Positions 34,876-42,720 of a DNA stretch of 64,000 nt are shown in pieces. The DNA lies in contig CALEXX010000010.1 in NCBI GenBank assembly GCA_937925095.1, forward strand, positions 10,646 through 74,645, read 5' to 3'. The notes beneath the pieces were generated by a model, which worked only from the letters and a program-made list of their open reading frames with translations, made no database searches and was not told where the DNA came from. Every line of letters starts with the position of its first letter. Within the stretch, counting starts at the first letter, position 1. The DNA is from an uncultured Leptotrichia sp. GTDB taxonomy: Bacteria > Fusobacteriota > Fusobacteriia > Fusobacteriales > Leptotrichiaceae. The position numbers were made by a program, and so were the translations under genes.

Positions 34876-35624
34876 TAGTCTTCAGAATTTTCCTTTCCTT
34901 TAGCTTTTTTATTTTCCTTATCCTTAATATATATTTCTTTTCCTGTTTTAAGTTCCACACAGGCTATAATTCCATTTTTATATGATCCTGTATCAATACA
35001 GTGTACATCATTTACATAATGTTTTATCTTACCGTCCTTGCTGGGAGTATGTCCAAAGTATATAGCCTTTCCTGTCTTGTTATTTGTCCAGAAATCATTT
35101 CTGTCCCATATAAGAAATCTATGTTCCTGTTCATCTTCACCTTTAGTAGTGTCAAATGCCGCATGGACAAATAAGCTTTTTTTACCTGAAATCATTATTG
35201 GAATTCTGTCAAGCCAGTCTACAAACCATTTTACACTTTTTATTCCTTCACGTTCCAGCCATTCTTCAAAAGTTAATGTATCTTTACTTTCTGAATTATT
35301 GTAAAAGGATTTCTGGGTTTTTTCTCCACCATTACGGTACCAGTGTTCATTATCTCCTGATTCCATTGCCTTTATAAGCATATCCTCATGATTTCCTCTC
35401 AAATGCTTTATATTATACCCTTCTTTTTCCAGGTCATTGTACTTTTTATATAATTCATATGTCTGAGATCCCCTGTCACACGAATCTCCCAATATAATAA
35501 GCAAATCCTTCTTTGTAAGCTTTATTTTATCTAGCAAAGTCTCAAACATCGGATAATGACCATGTATATCACTTGTTAGAAATATTCTGTCATAGTCATT
35601 TTCATTTATCTTTTCTATCTTCAA
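34875..35624 (-). CDS. PPP-type metallophosphoesterase (Ser/Thr phosphatase-like)
   Basis: A 249-residue metallophosphatase. The metal and catalytic motifs are SDIHGHY (18-24), GDSCDRG (about 46-52) and RGNHED (about 76-81), with later histidines in VHAAF and YFGHTPS. The family includes protein phosphatases and diadenosine tetraphosphatases, so the substrate stays open. TTG 35624 behind AAAGGTGA fits as start. A consensus-like promoter (35655-35683) sits ahead, making it the first gene of the operon that runs to the carbonic anhydrase gene. Confidence 0.82.
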   Translation of the reverse strand: MKIEKINENDYDRIFLTSDIHGHYPMFETLLDKIKLTKKDLLIILGDSCDRGSQTYELYKKYNDLEKEGYNIKHLRGNHEDMLIKAMESGDNEHWYRNGGEKTQKSFYNNSESKDTLTFEEWLEREGIKSVKWFVDWLDRIPIMISGKKSLFVHAAFDTTKGEDEQEHRFLIWDRNDFWTNNKTGKAIYFGHTPSKDGKIKHYVNDVHCIDTGSYKNGIIACVELKTGKEIYIKDKENKKAKGKENSED

Positions 35625-35654
35625 ATTTATTCACCTTTTCATTTTATTGCTTAA

Positions 35655-35683
35655 ATTCTACCTTTTTTGACTTCCATTGTCAA
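35655..35683 (-). promoter_or_regulatory. Promoter of the phosphatase-rimM-trmD operon
   Basis: On the minus strand a consensus TTGACA (35678-35683) and TAGAAT (35655-35660) are separated by 17 bases. Transcription would begin about 24 bases ahead of the phosphatase start codon. Confidence 0.7.
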
Positions 35684-35714
35684 TCAAATTTATACAGTTT
35701 TTTCAAAAATTTTC

Positions 35715-35743
35715 TTTACTATCCCTGGATTTTTATATATAAT
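35715..35743 (+). promoter_or_regulatory. Promoter of the HTH/coiled-coil gene
   Basis: TTTACT (35715-35720) and TATAAT (35738-35743) are 17 bases apart, and the start point would be about 15 bases before the TTG start codon, just ahead of AAGAGGTGAT. Confidence 0.55.
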
Positions 35744-35764
35744 ACTAAACAAGAGGTGATTGTA

Positions 35765-36376
35765 TTGAAAGTGTCAATAAAGGAATATATGAAGAGTCAT
35801 AATGTATCAAGACAGACTATTTACAACCGTATAGAAAAGGGACTTCTAAAAACTGTAAAGGAAGGAAATAAAATTTACATTGTAAAAGAATTTTCAAATA
35901 GTCAGAAAGCTTCCAAATCAAAATCTGAAAAATTTGATTTCAGTGAAATAGCAGAATATCTGGAATTAATAAAAAGTTCCAATGAAATACTGAAAAATTT
36001 TGATTACAGTTTTCTTCGTAACCGTCTTTCCTCAATTGAAAAGGCTCTTATTGACTTCAGAATGGATATAAATAAATCTAATGAAATTTTATCTCAGAAA
36101 TTTCAGCATTTTTCAGAAGATATTTCTGAAAAAATTCAAAATGTTGAAACTAAAATTGACAATCTTGAAAATAGACTGGAAAAATATTTTTCTTCTGATG
36201 ATGAATACCATGAAAATATAAAAAATCATTTTGATGAAAAACTTCTATCTGTATCTGAAAACAAATCAAAACTTGAAACTATAGAAGACAGAGTATCACA
36301 ATTGGATGAAAAACTTGAAGAAATTTTAAAAAGAACCGATAATAACAAGAAATCATTAAATATTTTTAAGAGATAA
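35765..36376 (+). CDS. Helix-turn-helix protein with long coiled coil
   Basis: The likely 203-residue product begins at TTG 35765, five bases after an AGAGGTGA ribosome site and downstream of a promoter; an upstream extension of the frame to 35573 runs through that promoter and is not used. Residues 3-40 (SIKEYMKSHNVSRQTIYNRI, then EGNKIYIV) form a MerR/excisionase-like helix-turn-helix. The rest (about 60-200) is a coiled coil with repeated I/L-x3-L spacing. This layout recalls KfrA-like or nucleoid-associated proteins, but I cannot name a function. Confidence 0.7.
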   Translation: MKVSIKEYMKSHNVSRQTIYNRIEKGLLKTVKEGNKIYIVKEFSNSQKASKSKSEKFDFSEIAEYLELIKSSNEILKNFDYSFLRNRLSSIEKALIDFRMDINKSNEILSQKFQHFSEDISEKIQNVETKIDNLENRLEKYFSSDDEYHENIKNHFDEKLLSVSENKSKLETIEDRVSQLDEKLEEILKRTDNNKKSLNIFKR

Positions 36377-36419
36377 AATAAAAATTTTTAAATTTTTTTA
36401 TATTTTTCTCTTCTATCTA

Positions 36420-36448
36420 TTGCATTTATGATATTTTATGGGTAAAAT
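36420..36448 (+). promoter_or_regulatory. Promoter of the 5-oxoproline operon
   Basis: TTGCAT (36420-36425) and TAAAAT (36443-36448) lie 17 bases apart ahead of the DUF969 gene, whose ribosome site AAGGAGG follows at about 36470. A second AT-rich -10-like motif (TATAAT) lies a few bases downstream. Confidence 0.5.
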
Positions 36449-36483
36449 ATATAATATAAATTCTAAACTAAGGAGGAATATTT

Positions 36484-37164
36484 ATGAATTTTATGATACT
36501 AATTGGTATCGTCATTATCGTTGTTGGTTTCTCTCTGAAACTGGACGTTCTTGCTGTTGTTCTTACTGCCGGGATTGCTACAGGACTTGCAGCAAAAATG
36601 GATATTTTAAGTATCCTTGAAATTATTGGTAAAGCTTTTGTGGACAACAGACTTATGTCTATTTTCCTAATCAGCCTTCCAGTTATTGCAGTGCTTGAAA
36701 GATATGGATTAAGAGAAAGAAGTGCAACGTTAATTGCAAATCTTAGAAATGCCACTGCAGGTAAAATTTTAGGACTTTACATGATTATCCGTTCTGTTGC
36801 CAGTGCCTTGTCAATCAGAATAGGTGGACACATACAGTTTATCAGACCTCTTATTTTCCCAATGGCTGAAGCTGCTGCAAAATCTCACAAGCAGAATGAG
36901 TTAACTGAAAAAGAAACTGAAGATCTGAAAAGTCTAAGTGCCGCTATTGAAAACTACGGTAACTTCTTTGCTCAGAATATTTTTATAGGAGCATCTGGAC
37001 TGCTTCTAATTCAGGGAACTCTACAAGAAAGTGGATATAATGTTTCGCTTAAGGATCTTTCGTTATTTTCAATTCCAATGGGAATTGTTGCCATAATACT
37101 TACTATTGCTCAGGCATATATCTACGACAAAAAAATCATGTCAAATAAAGGAGGTAATAAATAA
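36484..37164 (+). CDS. DUF969 family membrane protein, putative 5-oxoproline transporter subunit
   Basis: A 226-residue membrane protein with about six hydrophobic segments and loops such as AIENYGNFFAQNIFIGASG. DUF969 and DUF979 proteins are encoded together and are annotated as a two-part 5-oxoproline transporter because of recurrent linkage to pyroglutamyl peptidase and oxoprolinase. Here the DUF979 gene overlaps its stop codon by one base (TAATG) and pcp follows. AAGGAGG precedes the ATG. Transport has not been shown by anything in this sequence; the role follows from context. Confidence 0.85.
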   Translation: MNFMILIGIVIIVVGFSLKLDVLAVVLTAGIATGLAAKMDILSILEIIGKAFVDNRLMSIFLISLPVIAVLERYGLRERSATLIANLRNATAGKILGLYMIIRSVASALSIRIGGHIQFIRPLIFPMAEAAAKSHKQNELTEKETEDLKSLSAAIENYGNFFAQNIFIGASGLLLIQGTLQESGYNVSLKDLSLFSIPMGIVAIILTIAQAYIYDKKIMSNKGGNK

Positions 37165-38102
37165 TGGACTTAAAAGCTTTTTTTACAACTTTATCAGAAA
37201 TTATTTATATCCTTTGCGGACTTGTCAGCATTAGCGTGGCAATTAGGGGACTAAAAAATGAAAAAGCAAAAATCGGAACATTTTTATTCTGGTTTATTTT
37301 AGGGGTTATATTTATTCTTGGAAAAACTATCCCATATGCAGTTACAGGTGGACTACTTGTAGTTTTAGGATTAATTACCGTAACAAATCAGTTACAGGTA
37401 GGTACATTTAAAGAAGTTACACACGAATTTAAAGTAGCTCAAAGTGAGAAATTTAAAAATAAAATATTTATTCCTGCTGCATTAATTGGAATTTCAGCTT
37501 TCCTTATACTACAATTTAAAATTGGAAAAGTTACTATTCCATCAGCAGTTGGTATAGGTGGAGGGGCATTAATAGCACTTCTTGTGGCTTCACTTATTAT
37601 AAAACCTAAGTTCAGCGAAACATATGAAGATACTTCAAGATTATTAATGCAAATTGGAGCAACTGCTCTTTTACCTCAACTTCTTGCGGCTCTAGGAGCT
37701 GTCTTTACAAAAGCCGGAGTTGGAAAGGTAATAGCTCAAAGCATTTCATCAGTAGTACCTTCAGGTAATATTGTTGTAGGAATTATTATTTATGCAATTG
37801 GTATGGCATTATTTACTATGATTATGGGAAATGCATTTGCGGCATTCTCTGTAATAACTGTTGGTATTGGAGTTCCGTTCATATTAAAACATGGAGGAAA
37901 TCCTGCCGCTATCGGTGCATTAGGAATGACTGCAGGTTACTGTGGAACTCTTATGACTCCTATGGCTGCAAACTTTAATATTGTTCCTGCTTCCATCCTT
38001 GAAATTAAGGATAAAAATAGAATTATTAAAACCCAGTTACCTATGGGACTTGCAATGCTGGTTATACACATTATATTTATGATACTGTTATTTAAAGCAT
38101 AA
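37164..38102 (+). CDS. DUF979 family membrane protein, putative 5-oxoproline transporter subunit
   Basis: A 312-residue membrane protein with about nine hydrophobic segments. Conserved-looking parts are [20 protein letters not shown] and [18 protein letters not shown], and the C-terminal [20 protein letters not shown], the pattern of the DUF979 family. It pairs with the preceding DUF969 protein. The gene is followed after 23 bases by pcp, so uptake of 5-oxoproline and its release from peptides are encoded together. Confidence 0.87.
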   Translation: MDLKAFFTTLSEIIYILCGLVSISVAIRGLKNEKAKIGTFLFWFILGVIFILGKTIPYAVTGGLLVVLGLITVTNQLQVGTFKEVTHEFKVAQSEKFKNKIFIPAALIGISAFLILQFKIGKVTIPSAVGIGGGALIALLVASLIIKPKFSETYEDTSRLLMQIGATALLPQLLAALGAVFTKAGVGKVIAQSISSVVPSGNIVVGIIIYAIGMALFTMIMGNAFAAFSVITVGIGVPFILKHGGNPAAIGALGMTAGYCGTLMTPMAANFNIVPASILEIKDKNRIIKTQLPMGLAMLVIHIIFMILLFKA

Positions 38103-38125
38103 CTGTAGCCAAGAAAGGAAATATT

Positions 38126-38767
38126 ATGAAAATACTTGTTACAGGTTTTGATCCTTTTGGAGGGGAACCTATAAATCCTGCTATTGAATCAGTAAAAAGA
38201 CTTCCTGACAATATTGCAGGGGCAGAAATTATCAAGCTGGAAATACCTACAGTTAGAAAGAAATCTTTGGAAAAAATAGAAGAAGCTATAAATGAACATA
38301 ATCCTGATGTTATTCTTTCAATTGGACAGGCAGGAGGAAGATTTGATATTTCAATTGAACGTGTTGGAATTAATCTTGATGACTTCCGTATCCCTGACAA
38401 TGAAGGAAATCAGACAATAGATGAACCTATTTTCCCTGACGGAGAAAATGCTTATTTAGTTAAGCTACCTGTAAAGGCGATGGTTCAAAATGTACAGAAA
38501 AACAATATTCCTGCTTCTGTTTCCTACACTGCCGGAACTTTTGTATGTAACCATGTTTTATATGGTGTTCTGTATCTTATTGAAAAAAAATACAATGGCA
38601 AAAAATCAGGATTTATTCACATTCCATTCTTACCTGAACAGGTTGTGGATAAAAGAAATACACCTTCAATGGAATTAAACACAATAGTGAAAGGACTTAC
38701 TGCAGCTATTGAAGCAATTGTTAAAAATGATGAAGATATTAAGGAAGTTGGAGGAACAGTATGTTAG
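38126..38767 (+). CDS. pcp: Pyrrolidone-carboxylate peptidase
   Basis: This 213-residue cysteine peptidase removes N-terminal pyroglutamate (5-oxoproline) from peptides in the cytosol. The catalytic triad is visible as E79 in ISIERVG, C141 in TAGTFVCNH and H165 in [10 protein letters not shown]. Length is standard. The GAAAGGAAAT site precedes the ATG. The stop codon lies inside a perfect 10-base hairpin (38758-38780), which may tune expression of the next gene. Confidence 0.95.
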   Translation: MKILVTGFDPFGGEPINPAIESVKRLPDNIAGAEIIKLEIPTVRKKSLEKIEEAINEHNPDVILSIGQAGGRFDISIERVGINLDDFRIPDNEGNQTIDEPIFPDGENAYLVKLPVKAMVQNVQKNNIPASVSYTAGTFVCNHVLYGVLYLIEKKYNGKKSGFIHIPFLPEQVVDKRNTPSMELNTIVKGLTAAIEAIVKNDEDIKEVGGTVC

Positions 38768-38780
38768 TTTCTAACATACT
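38758..38780 (+). promoter_or_regulatory. Perfect 10-bp hairpin over the pcp stop codon
   Basis: AGTATGTTAG (38758-38767) and CTAACATACT (38771-38780) pair without mismatch around a 3-base loop, and the first arm ends with the stop codon of pcp. No T run follows, so it is not a classical terminator. It could stabilise or be processed in the mRNA between pcp and the cyclotransferase gene. Confidence 0.6.
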
Positions 38781-38809
38781 GACTTTACATTATAAACTGG
38801 GAGAATAAA

Positions 38810-39262
38810 ATGACAAAATTATTTGTATACGGTTCTTTAAGAAAAGGATGTTTTAATCACCATTATCTCGAAGGAATTGCTGAATATAAAGGATTATTTT
38901 ATGTAAAAGGAGATAATTTTACTCTTACAAATCAAAAATATCCTGCCTTAATCCTATCTGATCAGAATACAGAAGGAAAACCTGAAGATTTTACAATAGG
39001 AGAGCTATATGAACTTTCTGACAAGTCTTCAGATTTAGACAAAGTATTTAAGGATATGGATGAAATGGAAGGATATTATGGAGAAAATGTTGAAAAAAAT
39101 CATTATGACAGACTTCTTCTTGATATATATGACAGTGATTATAAAAAAGCTGACAAAGCTTATGTCTATGTATATAATCTTAATAATCCTGAGCTTAAAG
39201 ATACTTTAGGTGAAAAAATTAAAGATAATGATTTTCTTAATTTTTATACTCCTCAAAAATAA
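38810..39262 (+). CDS. Gamma-glutamylcyclotransferase-like protein
   Basis: A 150-residue GGCT/AIG2-like protein. The family signature YGSLRKG (residues 7-13) forms the substrate loop, and the general acid/base is probably E in DMDEMEGYYG. Such enzymes release 5-oxoproline from gamma-glutamyl amino acids or amines. The neighbours encode a peptidase that also releases 5-oxoproline and a putative transporter for it, which supports this role. GGGAG precedes the ATG. It ends 24 bases ahead of a two-way terminator. Confidence 0.85.
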   Translation: MTKLFVYGSLRKGCFNHHYLEGIAEYKGLFYVKGDNFTLTNQKYPALILSDQNTEGKPEDFTIGELYELSDKSSDLDKVFKDMDEMEGYYGENVEKNHYDRLLLDIYDSDYKKADKAYVYVYNLNNPELKDTLGEKIKDNDFLNFYTPQK

Positions 39263-39285
39263 ATAATTTAACTTGATTATAAACA

Positions 39286-39334
39286 AAAAGCCCCAAATAT
39301 ACTAAACCATAAGGCCAGTATAATTAGGGCTTTT
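39286..39334. terminator. Two-way intrinsic terminator between the GGCT gene and murA
   Basis: AAAAGCCC (39286-39293) pairs with GGGCTTTT (39327-39334), helped by an inner ATACT/AGTAT stem. T-rich runs follow on both strands. It lies between converging genes, so it likely stops both the 5-oxoproline operon (+) and the murA transcript (-). Confidence 0.8.
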
Positions 39335-39361
39335 CTTATTTATAAAACACTATTTTTCTCA

Positions 39362-40630
39362 CTAAATATCCAACTTAACTCTTCTTATGTCAGCACCTAC
39401 GCCATTAAGTTTTTCTTCAAGCTTATCGTATCCACGGTCTATGTGGTACACTCTGTTAAGAGTTGTTTCTCCATCAGCTGCAAGTCCTGCTAATACTAGT
39501 GCCGCTCCTGCCCTCAAGTCTGAAGACATAACTTCGGCACCTGTTAACGGCAATCCTCCATTTATCATGGCAACTCCATGTCTTATTATTATATCTGCTC
39601 CCATTCTGTTAAATTCAGGTACATGCATAAATCTATTTTCAAATACTGTTTCTTCCATTGAACTTGGACCATTTACAAGTGTTTGAAGAAGCATCATTTG
39701 TGGCTGCATATCTGTAGGAAAACCTGGATGTGGCATTGTTCTTATTTTTGAAGGTTTCAATTCTTTAAGGTTTCCTATTACTGATAGAATATTTCCTTCC
39801 TGTTCAAATTTTACTCCCATTGATTCCAGCTCTGATTTAAATACTCCTAGATCATCTAAATTTGCATTTTCTATTTTCAAATCTCCTTCAGTGATCAATG
39901 AAGCTATTACATAAGTTCCCGCTTCAATTCTATCAGGCATTATTGAATACTCCACTCCATGTAATTCTTCAACACCTTCTATTTCAATGTTAGGTGTTCC
40001 AAGTCCTGTTATTTTTGCACCCATTTTGTTCAGGAAATTTCCTAAATCTACGATTTCAGGTTCTCTTGCCGCATTTGAAATAACAGTTTTCCCAGGAATT
40101 TTAACTGCTGCCATCATTAAGTTTTGTGTAGCACCTACACTTGGAAATCCTAGAGGTATTTCAGCACCTTTAAGTTTATCAGACTTCGCATGAATATATC
40201 CATGAACTCTTGTTATTTCAGCTCCTAGTGCTTCAAATCCTTTTATATGTAAATCTACCGGTCTAGAACCTATTGCACATCCTCCTGGAAGTGAAACAAC
40301 TGATTCTTCAAGATTTGCAATCATAGGACCCATTACAAGAAAAGAAGCCCTCATTTGTTTAACTATTTCATAACTTGCTTCATTTCTTTTAAATCCGTTA
40401 TTCACTATTTTATATGTAGAGTCATCCAGTTTCTGAGTTTCCATTCCCAAATCTTCAAGAAGTTTCATTAATATTCTTATATCTCTAAGGTTTGGCACAT
40501 TTTTCAATGTATATTCCCCTTTTGAAACTAATGTTGCTATTATTATTGGAAGAGCCGCATTTTTAGCTCCACTTACTCTTATTATTCCATTCAAAGGTGT
40601 TTTTCCTTTAATTTTAAATCCATCAACCAC
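39362..40630 (-). CDS. murA: UDP-N-acetylglucosamine 1-carboxyvinyltransferase
   Basis: MurA transfers enolpyruvate from PEP to UDP-GlcNAc, the first committed step of peptidoglycan synthesis. The 422-residue protein has K23 in SGAKNAALP and the catalytic, fosfomycin-sensitive cysteine C118 in PGGCAIGSRPVDLH. The start is GTG 40630 with AGGAGG eight bases upstream. It overlaps the end of the YueI-like gene by eight bases, indicating coupled translation. Confidence 0.96.
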   Translation of the reverse strand: MVDGFKIKGKTPLNGIIRVSGAKNAALPIIIATLVSKGEYTLKNVPNLRDIRILMKLLEDLGMETQKLDDSTYKIVNNGFKRNEASYEIVKQMRASFLVMGPMIANLEESVVSLPGGCAIGSRPVDLHIKGFEALGAEITRVHGYIHAKSDKLKGAEIPLGFPSVGATQNLMMAAVKIPGKTVISNAAREPEIVDLGNFLNKMGAKITGLGTPNIEIEGVEELHGVEYSIMPDRIEAGTYVIASLITEGDLKIENANLDDLGVFKSELESMGVKFEQEGNILSVIGNLKELKPSKIRTMPHPGFPTDMQPQMMLLQTLVNGPSSMEETVFENRFMHVPEFNRMGADIIIRHGVAMINGGLPLTGAEVMSSDLRAGAALVLAGLAADGETTLNRVYHIDRGYDKLEEKLNGVGADIRRVKLDI

Positions 40631-41216
40631 GTTTTTTTCCTCCTAATTTTTGACATATAGGACATTTTGTTCCAAAAAGACTGTCCATAAATTCTATTTT
40701 TCCATAATAATTTATATATTCGGGTATTTCCTTCTCTATTATATCTGAATGGAATTTACATATTTTATTTCCCATCGCCTTATAATATATATCCGGTAAA
40801 TTCTTTTCCCTTATTTTTTCAAGTTTTGATTCTACAATCGGATTTTCTACCGGGTGGCTCAATGCATCATCTGAAGCCACTACCAGACATACTTCACCTG
40901 TATTTAAAAGATTATCCATCATTTTACATGACACATGTTTACTTTTTGCCATATCAAGATATTTTTTTATGTACTTAAAATCTACTTCCCTCGATACTAT
41001 CATTTTTTTTGCTTCCTTATCTTCAAGTGCTTTTTCTATCTCATTATATGTTCCTTTTTCTTCTATTTCATCAAAGGTAAGTGCCGCAAGTACTCTTTCT
41101 TTATATTCCCCTAAAAAACTATTTCTTTCAATTGTAGTTGCCAACGCCCTATCTTTTATTTTTTCTATGTTTTTCATTACATCTACATTTACTTTTTTAT
41201 TATCTCTATTATCCAT
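40623..41216 (-). CDS. DUF1694 (YueI-like) protein with C-terminal CxxC
   Basis: A 197-residue cytosolic protein resembling the YueI/DUF1694 family, as seen in ERNSFLGEYKERVLAALTFDE near the N-terminus and VSREVDFKYIKKYLDMA in the middle. A CPIC pair close to the C-terminus may bind metal. The function of the family is unknown. ATG 41216 is preferred over 41228, because GGAG lies six bases before it. It is coupled to murA downstream. Confidence 0.75.
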   Translation of the reverse strand: MDNRDNKKVNVDVMKNIEKIKDRALATTIERNSFLGEYKERVLAALTFDEIEEKGTYNEIEKALEDKEAKKMIVSREVDFKYIKKYLDMAKSKHVSCKMMDNLLNTGEVCLVVASDDALSHPVENPIVESKLEKIREKNLPDIYYKAMGNKICKFHSDIIEKEIPEYINYYGKIEFMDSLFGTKCPICQKLGGKKRG

Positions 41217-41277
41217 TTTTGTCTCCATTCACAAAAGAGATTTTATCATAAATTTGAATATTTTTAAATAGGTAATT

Positions 41278-41700
41278 TTAAAAAATTATCCATGTTAATA
41301 CAAAAATCACTTTTATTAATGTATATAGCCCTATAAACTGGTATATTTTCTTAAGTTCAACTTTTCCTTCATCTATTGTTATTAAATATGTTAAAATCCC
41401 CAATCCAAGAAAATATACAAAAATATTTTTTAAACTAAAAGCCATCATGAAAAAATGCATTATTTCAAGTACCATAAATATATATATTTTAAAAGTAGTC
41501 CTTTTACTCGTAAAAAATATATTAGTTACATTAAAATCCAGATACATATATAGGAAAATTAATACAATCGCTCCTATATATGAATTAATGATATCTGCTT
41601 TTTTTAATGCAAAAACAGCAAAATATCCTATAATTGTACTTATAAGTAAAACGAGCCTATCTTTACCTTCACTTACATTTTCAGTTTTTTTAAAGTACAT
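41278..41700 (-). CDS. Small integral membrane protein of unknown function
   Basis: A 140-residue protein with about five hydrophobic segments (for example LVLLISTIIGYFAVFAL and YIGAIVLIFLYMYL) joined by short charged loops, so an inner-membrane protein. No family is recognised. CAGGAGG lies ahead of the ATG. It is downstream of the XerC/D-like recombinase gene, in the same direction and 68 bases away. Confidence 0.65.
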   Translation of the reverse strand: MYFKKTENVSEGKDRLVLLISTIIGYFAVFALKKADIINSYIGAIVLIFLYMYLDFNVTNIFFTSKRTTFKIYIFMVLEIMHFFMMAFSLKNIFVYFLGLGILTYLITIDEGKVELKKIYQFIGLYTLIKVIFVLTWIIF

Positions 41701-41768
41701 TTTTCCTCCTGATTCATTTTTCTATAATTATTAACTCTGATTTATTGGGTACGATTTATATCTTATGT

Positions 41769-42698
41769 CTATTCATCTCCCAATTTTATATTATTATAAA
41801 TATTTTTCAGTTTTGATTTCTCCACATGCGTATATATTTCTGTAGTACTTATATTGGAGTGTCCAAGTATTTCCTGAACTATCCTTATGTCTGCTCCGTT
41901 ACTTAAAAGTACTGTTGCCAATGAATGTCTGAATATATGCGGATAAATATTTTTTTCAATTCCTGCATTTTTTGCAATAACCTTCAATCTTTTCCAAAAA
42001 TTCTCACGTCTTGTTCCAGGAAATAAATTAAAAGTTTCAGATGCACCTTTCAGTTCAGGCCTATAATCATTTATATACTCCTTTATTTCCTTTTCCAGGC
42101 TGTCATAAATCGGTATAACCCGATATTTTGAACCTTTTCCAAGAACTTTTATAAATTCATAGTTCTGATTTTCCACATCACTGATTTTTAAGTTTAAAAT
42201 CTCAGAAATTCTTGCTCCTGTTGCGATTAAAAATTTAATAATAAGCCTGTCTCTCATTCCACCAGGTGTATGCTTGCAGTTATCTATTATTTTCTTAACT
42301 TCTTCAAGTGAAAGAACTTCCGGTAGACGTTTTTCCCTTTTCATGGATTTTATCATACCTGTGGGATCTTCCTTAACAATTTTATTAAGATAACAGAATT
42401 TATAAAAATTTCTAATTGTTGCAACTTTCCTCAATACAGAATTTTTCTTCAACTTATCATTTATTTCTTTGATATAATCATAAATATCTTCTTCTGTAAC
42501 TTCTATCAGATTTTTATTTACATATTCGGAAAATATTCGCAAATCTCTTTCATATCCTGCAATGGTATTGCTGGAATTTCCTTTTTCAAAAGCAAGATAA
42601 GAAAGGAATTCCTTAATATACAGATTATTTTCCCTATCAATTCCTGTTTCTTTCCTCTTTACATTTTTTAAAGTTATTTTTTCTTCATCCTTATTCAT
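41769..42698 (-). CDS. Tyrosine recombinase XerC/XerD-like
   Basis: A 309-residue site-specific recombinase. The N-terminal SAM-like core-binding domain spans about residues 22-115, and the catalytic domain holds ATGARISEILNL (catalytic Arg), HIFRHSLAT (His-x-x-Arg) and LGHSNISTTEIYTHV (His and the tyrosine nucleophile). Length and motifs fit chromosome-dimer resolution enzymes rather than phage integrases. It is next to recN, away from any obvious mobile element, so housekeeping XerC or XerD is the best reading; which of the two cannot be told. Confidence 0.88.
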   Translation of the reverse strand: MNKDEEKITLKNVKRKETGIDRENNLYIKEFLSYLAFEKGNSSNTIAGYERDLRIFSEYVNKNLIEVTEEDIYDYIKEINDKLKKNSVLRKVATIRNFYKFCYLNKIVKEDPTGMIKSMKREKRLPEVLSLEEVKKIIDNCKHTPGGMRDRLIIKFLIATGARISEILNLKISDVENQNYEFIKVLGKGSKYRVIPIYDSLEKEIKEYINDYRPELKGASETFNLFPGTRRENFWKRLKVIAKNAGIEKNIYPHIFRHSLATVLLSNGADIRIVQEILGHSNISTTEIYTHVEKSKLKNIYNNIKLGDE

Positions 42699-42720
42699 TT
42701 ATTTTCCATAACTCCTATTT

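Noticed and set aside
35573..35764. N-terminal extension of the HTH/coiled-coil protein
   Set aside because: It crosses the promoter and the antisense start of the phosphatase gene, and has no ribosome site.
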